Shown here piece by piece: positions 1 through 5,770 of a stretch of 7,801 nucleotides of DNA. The number at the start of each line of letters is the position of its first letter. Within the stretch, counting starts at the first letter, position 1. The translations under genes were made by a program, and so were the position numbers. The notes beneath the pieces are model-generated. The model made no database searches. It was not told where the DNA came from and saw only the letters and a list, made by a program, of their open reading frames with translations. The DNA is from Pedobacter sp. (lineage in GTDB: Bacteria > Bacteroidota > Bacteroidia > Sphingobacteriales > Sphingobacteriaceae), in the NCBI GenBank assembly GCA_004295885.1, contig SEDG01000120.1:1-7801 (forward strand), in the 5' to 3' direction.

Positions 1-663
1 TTAATAGGAGAGGGGATTTGGAAATGGAAATTAGAAGAAGCAAAGAATGAACAAAGCTTCCCGCTGGTTAATGAATTGATTTCCAAAACCGTACAATATC
101 TATCTGTTAAAGATGATAAAAGGAAGTTTAAAGTTTACAGTAGCAAAAATACTTACGAAGAAAACGAAAATGTAGTACTAAATGCCACTTTGTATAACGA
201 TGCCTATGAAGCAGTAAATACGCCTGATGTAAACGTTCAAATTAAAAATGGCGAGGGGAAAGTTTTTAATTATACCTTCTCAAAATATGGGTCGACTTAT
301 AGATTAGATGCAGGAACATTACCTCAAGGAAATTATACTTATATCGCTAGCACGAGTTTAGGAGATAAAAAATATAGCGCTTCTGGAGCCTTTTATGTAA
401 ATGCGTTAATCGCAGAGTACCAGCAGACTACAGCTAATCATCAACTATTGTATACAATGGCCCAAGAAAGTGGTGGTAAAATGGTTATGCCAGCTAATTT
501 GTTAAGCATAGCTGATTTATTGGAGAAAAGTGGGCAGGTAAAAACCATAAGTTACGAAGACAGAAAATATGAAGAATTAATTAGCTTAAAATGGTTATTC
601 GCTTTAATCATCATACTTTTAACTGCCGAATGGTTTTTTAGGAAACGCAATGGCGAAGTATAA
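1..663 (+). CDS. C-terminal part of a large membrane-anchored protein (VWA/BatA-like type), 5'-truncated
   Basis: The reading frame is open from base 1 to a TAA at 661-663, giving about 220 residues, so the true start lies upstream of the window. The visible part begins with a GEGIWKWKLEE segment and continues with a stretch rich in beta strands (roughly residues 45-135 of the fragment) that looks like an extracytoplasmic Ig-like domain. A helical linker follows, then one C-terminal membrane segment (LKWLFALIIILLTAEWF) and a short basic tail (RKRNGEV). From memory, this tail and the GEGIW motif resemble the ends of Bacteroidota proteins of roughly 700 residues that carry N-terminal BatA-like membrane helices and a VWA-like or glutamine-amidotransferase-like middle domain. 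None of those upstream domains can be seen here, so the assignment is by resemblance only. The stop overlaps the next gene's ATG. A TTG or ATG near 71-76 is an internal codon and not a believable start, because the homologous-looking sequence continues upstream of it. Confidence 0.75.
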   Translation, partial: LIGEGIWKWKLEEAKNEQSFPLVNELISKTVQYLSVKDDKRKFKVYSSKNTYEENENVVLNATLYNDAYEAVNTPDVNVQIKNGEGKVFNYTFSKYGSTYRLDAGTLPQGNYTYIASTSLGDKKYSASGAFYVNALIAEYQQTTANHQLLYTMAQESGGKMVMPANLLSIADLLEKSGQVKTISYEDRKYEELISLKWLFALIIILLTAEWFFRKRNGEV

Positions 664-1274
664 TGGAAATAACTACCACATATGCAATTGAGATATTAGG
701 AACAATTTCCTTTGCTATCTCTGGTACTTTTGCCGCCATGCAGAAGCGATTAGACCCTTTTGGTGTGCTAATTATTGCTTTCGTAACCTCTATCGGCGGA
801 GGAACAGTAAGGGATTTATTGCTCGGGGATACACCCGTGGCTTGGATGCGTGATGTAAATTATTGCTTGCTGATTTTGGTGACATCTTTACTCACTATTT
901 TTTTTAAAACTCAAATTAAGAAATTTAAAATCACCTTATTTCTTTTTGATTCACTCGGACTTGGTTTATTCACCTTGGTAGGTGTACAAAAAGGAATTGT
1001 ATTTGGATTAGATCCTGGTATTTGTGTGGCCTTGGGAACCATTACAGGATGTTTTGGAGGCGTAATCCGCGATACACTTTTAAATACAATTCCGCTTATT
1101 TTTAGGAAAGAGATTTATGCAACTGCTTGCATTTTGGGTGGTATTTTATATTTCGCCCTGCTATATTTTAACCTTAAAGCCGATGTTGCCAAGGTTATTG
1201 TTATTGCTTTCATTTTTGCCTTAAGAATTATAGTAGTTCGCTATAAATTGGCATTGCCGAAGTTTGGATACTGA
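663..1274 (+). CDS. TRIC / YicG (UPF0126) family trimeric cation channel
   Basis: A 203-residue, very hydrophobic protein made of two related halves, as in the bacterial TRIC/UPF0126 family. The first half carries the motif GGGTVRD (residues 45-51). The second carries the matching GCFGGVIRD (129-137). About seven membrane helices are expected, roughly at 7-24, 33-50, 66-81, 92-110, 115-133, 151-169 and 176-192. Family members with known structure are homotrimeric inner-membrane cation (K+) channels with a pore in each subunit; the physiological role in bacteria is unsettled. Length fits the family (about 200 residues). The ATG at 663 shares a base with the preceding TAA (TAATG), which suggests translational coupling to the upstream membrane protein, although the two do not look functionally related. 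No clear terminator hairpin follows; the next bases hold the heptamer repeat. Confidence 0.9.
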   Translation: MEITTTYAIEILGTISFAISGTFAAMQKRLDPFGVLIIAFVTSIGGGTVRDLLLGDTPVAWMRDVNYCLLILVTSLLTIFFKTQIKKFKITLFLFDSLGLGLFTLVGVQKGIVFGLDPGICVALGTITGCFGGVIRDTLLNTIPLIFRKEIYATACILGGILYFALLYFNLKADVAKVIVIAFIFALRIIVVRYKLALPKFGY

Positions 1275-1275
1275 T

Positions 1276-1317
1276 TTAGAGATGTGAGATATGAGAAGTG
1301 AGATTTGAGATAGCGAA
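1276..1317. repeat. Six-unit degenerate heptamer tandem repeat (NNTGAGA), copy A
   Basis: Immediately after the TRIC stop codon, six consecutive 7-base units read without a gap. Units 2-5 (1283-1310) match NNTGAGA exactly; units 1 and 6 (1276-1282 and 1311-1317) are degenerate. The repeat fills most of the 63-base space between two convergent genes. A second copy with the same unit and orientation lies at 2230-2264. Confidence 0.75.
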
Positions 1318-1337
1318 GGGACTATCCTGTAAATCAA

Positions 1338-1844
1338 TTAATTCTTTAAATCCTGATAAAGATATTCTTGCAGTTTACCTTTCTGGTTTGCATCATTCAA
1401 TTGCCACAGTTCTTTAGACCAGCTCGTTTTATTTTCTTGTTTATTTAAGTAAGGAAGTACAATTCCCATTGTTCCTAGAATCAATGTTTTTTGGTCTTTA
1501 ATGCTTGGGTTGTCCAGTGTGAACTTTGTTAGTCCAGCCATATACATTAGCATTAAGTCAGAATCGGTGTTAAAAAAATTGGTTTCTTTTTCTTCTAAAT
1601 AGAAAGTGTAATCAGGTGTACCATTCATCCACTTAAGCAAAAACTGCCCTGCTTCTGCTCTCGATTTATTCTTTTTATCGATTGGTGTCTCAAATAGATA
1701 GTCAGTTACTTTAAAAACCAATGTTTCGGTTCCCTTAAACTGTGATTTTCTGTTTAATTTAATGTTTTTTAGATTGGGAAGCTCTTGAGAAAAGGAATAA
1801 CAAATGTTTAAAGAAAACAAGAAAAGTAAAATTACTTTTTTCAT
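1338..1844 (-). CDS. Small secreted protein of unknown function
   Basis: A 168-residue protein with a clear N-terminal signal peptide: basic MKK, a hydrophobic core VILLFLFSLNICYSF, and a likely cleavage near SFSQ (residues 17-20). It has no lipobox cysteine at the right place, so a soluble periplasmic or secreted protein is more likely than a lipoprotein. The mature part (about 148 residues) has a charged N-terminal region, a conserved-looking block LLKWMNGTPDYTF (69-81), a helical stretch LMLMYMAGLTKFTLD (97-111), and a C-terminal lysine-rich helix. I recall similar KWM-x-GTPDYTF proteins in other Bacteroidota but know no function for them. The gene lies 81 bases downstream of the divIC-like gene on the same strand and converges on the TRIC gene. 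It may have its own weak promoter near 1876-1909. Confidence 0.8.
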   Translation of the reverse strand: MKKVILLFLFSLNICYSFSQELPNLKNIKLNRKSQFKGTETLVFKVTDYLFETPIDKKNKSRAEAGQFLLKWMNGTPDYTFYLEEKETNFFNTDSDLMLMYMAGLTKFTLDNPSIKDQKTLILGTMGIVLPYLNKQENKTSWSKELWQLNDANQKGKLQEYLYQDLKN

Positions 1845-1875
1845 AGATGTTATATCAATTAGTATTCCTTTTAAG

Positions 1876-1909
1876 CGAATATAATGCTTTGGAACAAAAT
1901 TTTAACAAT
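1876..1909 (-). promoter_or_regulatory. Tentative Bacteroidota-type promoter for the secreted protein gene
   Basis: Reading the minus strand, TATATTCG (complement of 1876-1883) matches the -7 consensus TAnnTTTG at five of six fixed positions. An ATTG (complement of 1906-1909) lies 22 bases upstream as a weak -33. The implied 5' leader would be about 25 bases. The match is imperfect and the AT-rich background makes chance hits common, so confidence is low. Confidence 0.3.
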
Positions 1910-1925
1910 AAATAAGCCAAAAGGT

Positions 1926-2228
1926 TTAATTTTTTACGGTGTCGCTCTTTACAATGACAAAAACATCTTCATTATCTTTTTTCATAAAGTATTTTTCACG
2001 AGCAAACTTTTCAGTCGTATTTAAATTACTGTCTAACTCTGCCAAATCTTTCTTTACATCAGCAGTTTCTTTGGTGTAAAAGTCTTTTTCTTGTTGCAGT
2101 TTGTTTACGGCTGTGCGATATTCATATTGAGAAAGCATATCATTCTTGTCAAAAAATAGCATCCATACTGCAAAAGCAACAATGGCTAAGAAATATTTGT
2201 TGCGTAAAAGTTCTAACAGCTTCTTCAT
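1926..2228 (-). CDS. FtsB/DivIC-like septum formation initiator
   Basis: A 100-residue bitopic membrane protein. It has a short cytoplasmic N-terminus (MKKLLELLRNKY), one membrane helix at about residues 12-26 (YFLAIVAFAVWMLFF), then a periplasmic coiled coil at about 33-75 rich in E, K, Q and L. It ends with the block EKFAREKYFMKKDNEDVFVI (73-92), which resembles the C-terminal motif of Bacteroidota FtsB/DivIC proteins. Proteins of this family join FtsL and FtsQ/DivIB in the divisome and help activate septal peptidoglycan synthesis. Its position directly downstream of enolase supports the call, since an eno-ftsB neighbourhood is widespread in bacteria. Length is typical. Whether ftsB or divIC is the better name cannot be decided here, so no symbol is given. 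Confidence 0.88.
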   Translation of the reverse strand: MKKLLELLRNKYFLAIVAFAVWMLFFDKNDMLSQYEYRTAVNKLQQEKDFYTKETADVKKDLAELDSNLNTTEKFAREKYFMKKDNEDVFVIVKSDTVKN

Positions 2229-2229
2229 G

Positions 2230-2264
2230 GAATAGATATGAGATTTGCGATATGAGAATTTAGA
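2230..2264. repeat. Degenerate heptamer tandem repeat, copy B, in the divIC-like leader
   Basis: Five 7-base units lie just upstream of the divIC-like start codon. Two are exact TATGAGA (2237-2243 and 2251-2257), separated by TTTGCGA; the outer units GAATAGA and ATTTAGA are degenerate. Unit and orientation are the same as in the copy at 1276-1317. The repeat falls inside the presumed 5' untranslated leader, where TAGATATGA (2233-2241) can pair with TCATATCTA (2268-2276). Confidence 0.65.
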
Positions 2265-2278
2265 CAGTCATATCTACG

Positions 2279-2309
2279 CAAATATAGTATTAAAATAAAA
2301 ACATCCGAA
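2279..2309 (-). promoter_or_regulatory. Promoter of the divIC-like gene, overlapping the eno terminator
   Basis: On the minus strand, TATATTTG (complement of 2279-2286) is a perfect match to the Bacteroidota -7 element TAnnTTTG. Exactly 19 bases upstream is TTCG (complement of 2306-2309), matching the -33 TTTG at three of four bases. Transcription would start near 2272 and give a leader of about 45 bases. The -33 element lies inside the stem of the enolase terminator, so divIC can be expressed independently of eno readthrough. Confidence 0.55.
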
Positions 2310-2331
2310 GATTTAAAATCTCCGGATGTTT
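2292..2331 (-). terminator. Rho-independent terminator of eno
   Basis: A nine-pair stem (2299-2307 with 2323-2331), one A-C mismatch, then five more pairs (2309-2313 with 2317-2321) and a three-base loop. On the minus strand the stem is followed by a T-rich tract (TTTTTATTTTAATA), as expected for transcription coming from enolase. The plus-strand exit has no T tract, so it acts in one direction. It begins about 55 bases after the eno stop codon. Confidence 0.85.
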
Positions 2332-2387
2332 CACAAATAAGGTTTTCAACTTATTAACATCTCAAGTTCCCTTATGGGATTTAAGAG

Positions 2388-3683
2388 TTATTTCTTTGCG
2401 TATTTAAAGTTCTTGCCGATGAAACGTGCTGAGTCACCTAATTCCTCTTCAATACGTAATAATTGGTTGTATTTTGCAATTCTATCTGAACGTGAAGCAG
2501 AACCAGTTTTAATCTGACCACAATTTAAAGCAACAGCTAAATCTGCAATCGTAGTATCTTCTGTTTCACCACTTCTATGGCTCATTACTGAAGTATAACC
2601 ACTGTTTTGTGCCAAGCTAACCGCATTGATAGTTTCGGTTAAAGAACCAATTTGGTTTACTTTAACTAAGATCGAGTTTGCAGTATCGGTATCAATACCT
2701 GTTTGTAAACGTTTAACATTAGTCACAAATAAATCATCACCAACCAACTGAACTCTATCGCCAATTTTCTCGGTTAATAATTTCCAGCCTGCCCAATCAT
2801 TTTCATCCATACCATCTTCAATAGAGATAATTGGATATTTTGCAGAAAGTTCAGCTAAATATTCTACTTGTTCAGCACTTGAGCGAATCGCACCAGTAGG
2901 ACCTTCAAATTTAGAATAATCGTATTTCCCATCTTTGTAAAACTCAGATGAAGCGCAATCTAATGCTAAACAGATATCAACCCCTGGTTTGTAACCAGCT
3001 TTTTCAATGGCTTTTAATACGGTTTCAACAGCATCTTCAGTTCCGTCAAAAGTAGGTGCAAAACCACCTTCATCACCAACAGCAGTTGATAAACCTCTAT
3101 CGTGTAAAATAGCTTTTAAGTTATGGAAAACTTCTGTACCCCAACGTAAAGCTTCAGAGAAAGAAGGCGCACCAACAGGCATGATCATGAACTCTTGGAA
3201 AGCAATAGGGGCATCAGAGTGAGAACCACCATTGATGATATTCATCATTGGAATAGGTAAAGTATTTGCATTTACACCACCAATGTAACGATATAAAGGT
3301 TGTCTGCTTTCTGCAGCTGCTGCTTTTGCTACTGCCAAAGAAACACCTAAAATGGCATTTGCACCTAAGTTTCCTTTGTTTTCAGTACCATCCAAGTCAA
3401 TCATTAACTTGTCTATTAAGTTTTGCTCAAAAACATCAACACCCTGCAAAGCCTGAGCAATTTTAGTGTTTACATTTTCAACCGCTTTTAAAACACCTTT
3501 ACCCATATAGGTTTTTTTGTCGCCATCACGCAATTCAACTGCCTCATGTTGACCAGTACTTGCACCCGATGGAACAGCTGCACGTCCCATTTGGCCATTT
3601 TCTGTAACTACTTCAACTTCTATTGTTGGATTACCTCTAGAATCAAGGATTTGTCTTGCGTGGACATCAATTATTAAACTCAT
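2388..3683 (-). CDS. eno: Enolase (phosphopyruvate hydratase)
   Basis: A 431-residue enolase of normal length, catalysing interconversion of 2-phosphoglycerate and phosphoenolpyruvate in glycolysis and gluconeogenesis in the cytoplasm. All expected elements are present: N-terminal ARQILDSRGNPTIEVEV; the mobile loop VPSGASTGxxEAxELRDGD (37-55); GGSHSDAPIAFQEF (152-165); the general acid/base Glu205 in GDEGGFAP; metal ligands Asp242, Glu289 and Asp316; catalytic Lys341 in LVKVNQIG; the signature SHRSGETEDTTIADLAV (368-384); and Lys392. No key residue is missing. The start ATG is preceded by A-rich sequence and not a Shine-Dalgarno site, and a near-consensus promoter lies 37-67 bases upstream. 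It is followed by its own terminator and then the divIC-like gene. Confidence 0.98.
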   Translation of the reverse strand: MSLIIDVHARQILDSRGNPTIEVEVVTENGQMGRAAVPSGASTGQHEAVELRDGDKKTYMGKGVLKAVENVNTKIAQALQGVDVFEQNLIDKLMIDLDGTENKGNLGANAILGVSLAVAKAAAAESRQPLYRYIGGVNANTLPIPMMNIINGGSHSDAPIAFQEFMIMPVGAPSFSEALRWGTEVFHNLKAILHDRGLSTAVGDEGGFAPTFDGTEDAVETVLKAIEKAGYKPGVDICLALDCASSEFYKDGKYDYSKFEGPTGAIRSSAEQVEYLAELSAKYPIISIEDGMDENDWAGWKLLTEKIGDRVQLVGDDLFVTNVKRLQTGIDTDTANSILVKVNQIGSLTETINAVSLAQNSGYTSVMSHRSGETEDTTIADLAVALNCGQIKTGSASRSDRIAKYNQLLRIEEELGDSARFIGKNFKYAKK

Positions 3684-3719
3684 TTTATTTTGGTTTTGAT
3701 TAAAAATTGCCCTTAGTGT

Positions 3720-3750
3720 AAAAAGTACAATTAGCTAGGGCGTATCCAAA
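3720..3750 (-). promoter_or_regulatory. Promoter of eno (Bacteroidota sigma-70 type)
   Basis: On the minus strand, TTTG (complement of 3747-3750) is followed after 19 bases by TACTTTTT (complement of 3720-3727). This matches TTTG-N19-TAnnTTTG at all but the last position. The predicted start is near 3713, giving a leader of about 30 bases before the enolase ATG. A small dyad, AGTTAT-AG-ATAACT (3774-3787), lies 24 bases upstream of the -33 element. Confidence 0.6.
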
Positions 3751-3839
3751 GTTAAAATAATTTTTAAATTATAAGTTATAGATAACTCTATTTTTTTAAA
3801 AAGCGGTCTCTTAAATAAAGTAAGCCAATGAGTTGCATG

Positions 3840-3868
3840 AAAAAAAGCTCCAATATTGGAGCTTTTTT
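3840..3868 (-). terminator. Terminator of the aquaporin-VOC transcription unit
   Basis: A near-perfect palindrome, with an A run, GCTCCAA (3847-3853), TTGGAGC (3856-3862) and a T run (3863-3868). It lies 25 bases after the VOC stop codon on the minus strand, where it ends in seven T residues (complement of 3840-3846). The A/T arms make it structurally symmetric, so it could work in both directions, but no plus-strand gene enters it. Confidence 0.88.
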
Positions 3869-3893
3869 AATTTAAAATAAAGGTGTTAGTTTT

Positions 3894-4334
3894 TTATTTT
3901 TGACTGTTTTCATCGTGGTTAATCATCCAGCTAATGCCAAATTTATCGGTAAACATTCCAAAGTATGCTCCCCAAAAAGTTTTGTTCATTGGCATGGTAA
4001 CCGTACCTCCAGTAGATAGACCTTCAAATAGTTGATCAGCTTCTGCCACGCTATCAGTATTAATAGAAATGGAAAAGTTATTTCCAACTATTGTTGCTTG
4101 GCCGAACGCTTCGGAACTATCGCTGCCCATTAAGATGGTTTCAGCACTTATTGGTAAAGAGACATGCATGATTTTTTCACCATCTTCTTCTGATACTGGG
4201 TCACAACCTTCTGAAGGTGGCATGTCTTTAAATTTTCCTATGTAAGGAAATTCACCGCCAAAAACTGATTTGTAAAAGGTAAATGCTGCTTCGCAATTGC
4301 CGTTAAATGTTAAGTAGGGATTAATAGTTGCCAT
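3894..4334 (-). CDS. PhnB-like VOC (glyoxalase/bleomycin-resistance fold) family protein
   Basis: A 146-residue cytoplasmic protein with the single-chain PhnB-type VOC layout. It opens with INPYLTFNGNCEAAFTFYKSVFGGEF (residues 4-29), has a central strand IMHVSLPI (55-62) followed by ILMGSD (67-72), and a second half with FSISINTDSVAEADQLFEGL (87-106). It closes with FWGAYFGMFTDKFGISWMIN (120-139), the usual end of this family. Members are often annotated as PhnB or 3-demethylubiquinone methyltransferase-like, but their substrates are mostly unknown, and a direct role in phosphonate use should not be assumed. His57 is a possible metal ligand. The gene starts 29 bases after the aquaporin stop, with no promoter or terminator visible between, so the two are probably co-transcribed. 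Confidence 0.88.
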   Translation of the reverse strand: MATINPYLTFNGNCEAAFTFYKSVFGGEFPYIGKFKDMPPSEGCDPVSEEDGEKIMHVSLPISAETILMGSDSSEAFGQATIVGNNFSISINTDSVAEADQLFEGLSTGGTVTMPMNKTFWGAYFGMFTDKFGISWMINHDENSQK

Positions 4335-4363
4335 GTTATATTTGTTTGGGTTAATTTTTAGAA

Positions 4364-5047
4364 TTAGTCTTTAACTGCAAAGTAGCATTTATAAACTATT
4401 CCTGCCAAAATAGCACCAACTAGTGGAGCTAACCAAAACAACCATAATTGGCCAATTGCTTCTCCACCAACAAAAATTGCCTGACTAGTGCTTCTTGCAG
4501 GATTAACCGAAGTGTTTGTTACAGGAATACTAATTAAGTGAATTAAAGTTAAACAGAGGCCAATTGCTAATCCTGCAAAGCCTTTTGGTGCACGCTCGTC
4601 GGTTGAGCCTAAAATTACTATTAGAAATATAAAAGTTAATACAATCTCAGTTATTAATGCGGCAACCATATTATAATGTCCAGGTGAATTTTTTCCGTAA
4701 CCGTTTGTTGCGAAACTGCCAATTTCACTTCCGTTTCCAGTGCTTATTACATATAAAAGTGCAGCGCCCGTAATGCCTCCTAAAACTTGGGCTATAATGT
4801 AAGGTAATAGATTTTTTGTTTCTAAACGTCCCGCAACCCAAGCGCCAATCGAAACAGCTGGATTTAAATGTGCACCAGAAATATGGCCGATTGCATAGGC
4901 CATCGTTACAACGGTTAAACCAAATGCCCAGGCAACTCCAACATAAGCAATACCATTGCCAGGGAAATTACAGGCTAATATCGCACTGCCACATCCACCA
5001 AATACCAACCAGAATGTTCCAATAAATTCTGCGACTAATTTTTTCAT
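4364..5047 (-). CDS. aqpZ: AqpZ-like aquaporin (water channel)
   Basis: A 227-residue inner-membrane protein with six membrane helices and both half-helix motifs: SGAHLNPAV (NPA at 62-64) and TNTSVNPARS (NPA at 182-184). Spacing from the NPA motifs puts the selectivity filter at Phe42, His170, Thr179 and Arg185. This is the Phe/His/Thr/Arg set of orthodox water channels such as E. coli AqpZ; glycerol facilitators have a wider filter lacking the histidine. It should therefore be water-selective and act in rapid osmotic adjustment. The N-terminus KKLVAEFIGTFWLVFGGCGSA is typical, so the start is secure. The promoter region carries a striking inverted repeat (5053-5092). The VOC gene follows 29 bases downstream. 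Confidence 0.96.
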   Translation of the reverse strand: MKKLVAEFIGTFWLVFGGCGSAILACNFPGNGIAYVGVAWAFGLTVVTMAYAIGHISGAHLNPAVSIGAWVAGRLETKNLLPYIIAQVLGGITGAALLYVISTGNGSEIGSFATNGYGKNSPGHYNMVAALITEIVLTFIFLIVILGSTDERAPKGFAGLAIGLCLTLIHLISIPVTNTSVNPARSTSQAIFVGGEAIGQLWLFWLAPLVGAILAGIVYKCYFAVKD

Positions 5048-5052
5048 TATTT

Positions 5053-5092
5053 GTTTAGTTAAGTTTCAAAATTGAAGAGTGCTTAACTAAAC
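5053..5092. repeat. Perfect 11-bp inverted repeat around the aquaporin -7 element
   Basis: GTTTAGTTAAG (5053-5063) and CTTAACTAAAC (5082-5092) are exact reverse complements separated by 18 bases. A smaller dyad, TTCAA-AA-TTGAA (5065-5076), sits inside. One arm falls in the promoter spacer and the other over the predicted transcription start, ending five bases from the ATG. It may be an operator for a dimeric regulator, or a hairpin in readthrough RNA from the FMN reductase gene. The minus-strand exit has no T tract, so it is not a standard terminator. Confidence 0.7.
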
Positions 5093-5097
5093 TCAAA
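5067..5097 (-). promoter_or_regulatory. Putative aquaporin promoter
   Basis: On the minus strand, TTTG (complement of 5094-5097) is followed after exactly 19 bases by CAATTTTG (complement of 5067-5074), differing from TAnnTTTG only in the first T. The transcript would start near 5060, about 13-15 bases before the ATG. The arms of an 11-bp inverted repeat lie on each side of the -7 element. Confidence 0.5.
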
Positions 5098-5111
5098 TGA
5101 TTAGCAAATTG

Positions 5112-5672
5112 CTAGGTATCCATTTTCTGTTTAGCCTCTATCCACCAAATGAGTTCATTTACAAAAACAGAAGCTCTTTTATTGGTCGCCTCTACATCAC
5201 TTGGTTTGCCGTTTTCATCAAATGTTTTTTCTATCGTAGCTACTGGAAACATTGCTGGAACTGTTAATGCTCCAATTTTCCAAAGGCTAAATTGTAAGGA
5301 GGTGATAACTTGCGTACCAGCAAATGCACCAGCCGAAACTGTGGCAATTGCAATTGGCTTGCGTTTCCATTCTGCATACAATAAATCAATAGCATTTTTT
5401 AAACTAGCTGGATATCCTCCATTGTATTCAGGAGTTACAAGGATAATACCATCACTATTAGTAACCTCCTCTGCAAATGAAAGCATTGCCTCACTTGGGT
5501 TTGAAATAAACCTTAAACGTTCTTCGAAAATCGGAAAATCGTATGCTTTTAGGTCGATGATTTTAACATTAGCCAATTGATTTTCCTCTAAGTAGTTCTT
5601 GAAATAAAGTGCAACACGATGGCTATTTCGGCCATTTCTAACGCTGGCGGATAGGATGGAAATATTTTTCAT
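5112..5672 (-). CDS. NADPH-dependent FMN reductase (flavodoxin-like fold)
   Basis: A 186-residue cytoplasmic flavoprotein. The N-terminal strand and phosphate loop ISILSASVRNGRNSHRVA (residues 4-21) is the expected FMN phosphate-binding site. The family signature TPEYNGGYPASLKNAID (80-96) is intact and binds the isoalloxazine ring. A third block, KPIAIATVSAGAFAGTQV (105-122), follows. Relatives reduce quinones, chromate, azo dyes or free FMN with NAD(P)H, and the native substrate cannot be told from sequence. The gene is 64 bases upstream of the aquaporin. The two may be partly co-transcribed, since no clear terminator separates them, although the aquaporin seems to have its own promoter. The TAG stop lies within a small palindrome, TAGCAA-A-TTGCTA (5102-5114). 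Confidence 0.92.
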   Translation of the reverse strand: MKNISILSASVRNGRNSHRVALYFKNYLEENQLANVKIIDLKAYDFPIFEERLRFISNPSEAMLSFAEEVTNSDGIILVTPEYNGGYPASLKNAIDLLYAEWKRKPIAIATVSAGAFAGTQVITSLQFSLWKIGALTVPAMFPVATIEKTFDENGKPSDVEATNKRASVFVNELIWWIEAKQKMDT

Positions 5673-5698
5673 TTACGAATCTATTATTTAATTTCCTC

Positions 5699-5732
5699 AA
5701 AAACTATAAAGCTATATTTTTAAGTAAACAAA
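5699..5732 (-). promoter_or_regulatory. Tentative promoter of the FMN reductase gene
   Basis: On the minus strand, TTTG (complement of 5729-5732) is followed after 22 bases by TAGTTTTT (complement of 5699-5706). The elements match well but the spacing is one base longer than usual. A perfect 8-bp inverted repeat (5734-5754) abuts the -33 element upstream. The leader would be about 25 bases. Confidence 0.4.
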
Positions 5733-5733
5733 T

Positions 5734-5754
5734 CGTAAAAAAGGAATTTTTACG
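5734..5754. repeat. 8-bp inverted repeat abutting the FMN reductase -33 element
   Basis: CGTAAAAA (5734-5741) and TTTTTACG (5747-5754) are exact reverse complements separated by five bases. Lying one base upstream of the proposed -33 TTTG, it is placed like a binding site for a regulator. No gene for such a regulator is in the window. Confidence 0.45.
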
Positions 5755-5770
5755 TCAATCACATTCAAAG

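Noticed and set aside
1276..2264. Heptamer repeats as a CRISPR array
   Set aside because: The units are 7 bases, tandem and degenerate with no spacers, and no cas genes are present.
2368..2379. Short hairpin TCCC-TTAT-GGGA just after the eno stop codon
   Set aside because: Only four base pairs and no T tract; the stronger terminator at 2292-2331 follows.
2229..2387. Possible riboswitch or small RNA in the eno-divIC gap
   Set aside because: The structure seen is explained by the eno terminator and the heptamer repeat. No known riboswitch core could be recognised.
3007..3466. Plus-strand open frames of 66-71 codons opposite eno
   Set aside because: They lie fully antisense to a strongly conserved enolase gene, have no promoter or recognisable protein features, and are explained by codon bias of the opposite strand.
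5053..5092. Inverted repeat as a standard terminator of the FMN reductase
   Set aside because: The minus-strand exit reads AAATAATG and has no T tract. The loop is long, and the arms align better with promoter elements.
5149..5580. A 143-codon plus-strand open frame opposite the FMN reductase
   Set aside because: The reductase on the minus strand has intact family motifs through this interval. The plus-strand translation shows no domain and starts inside the gene.
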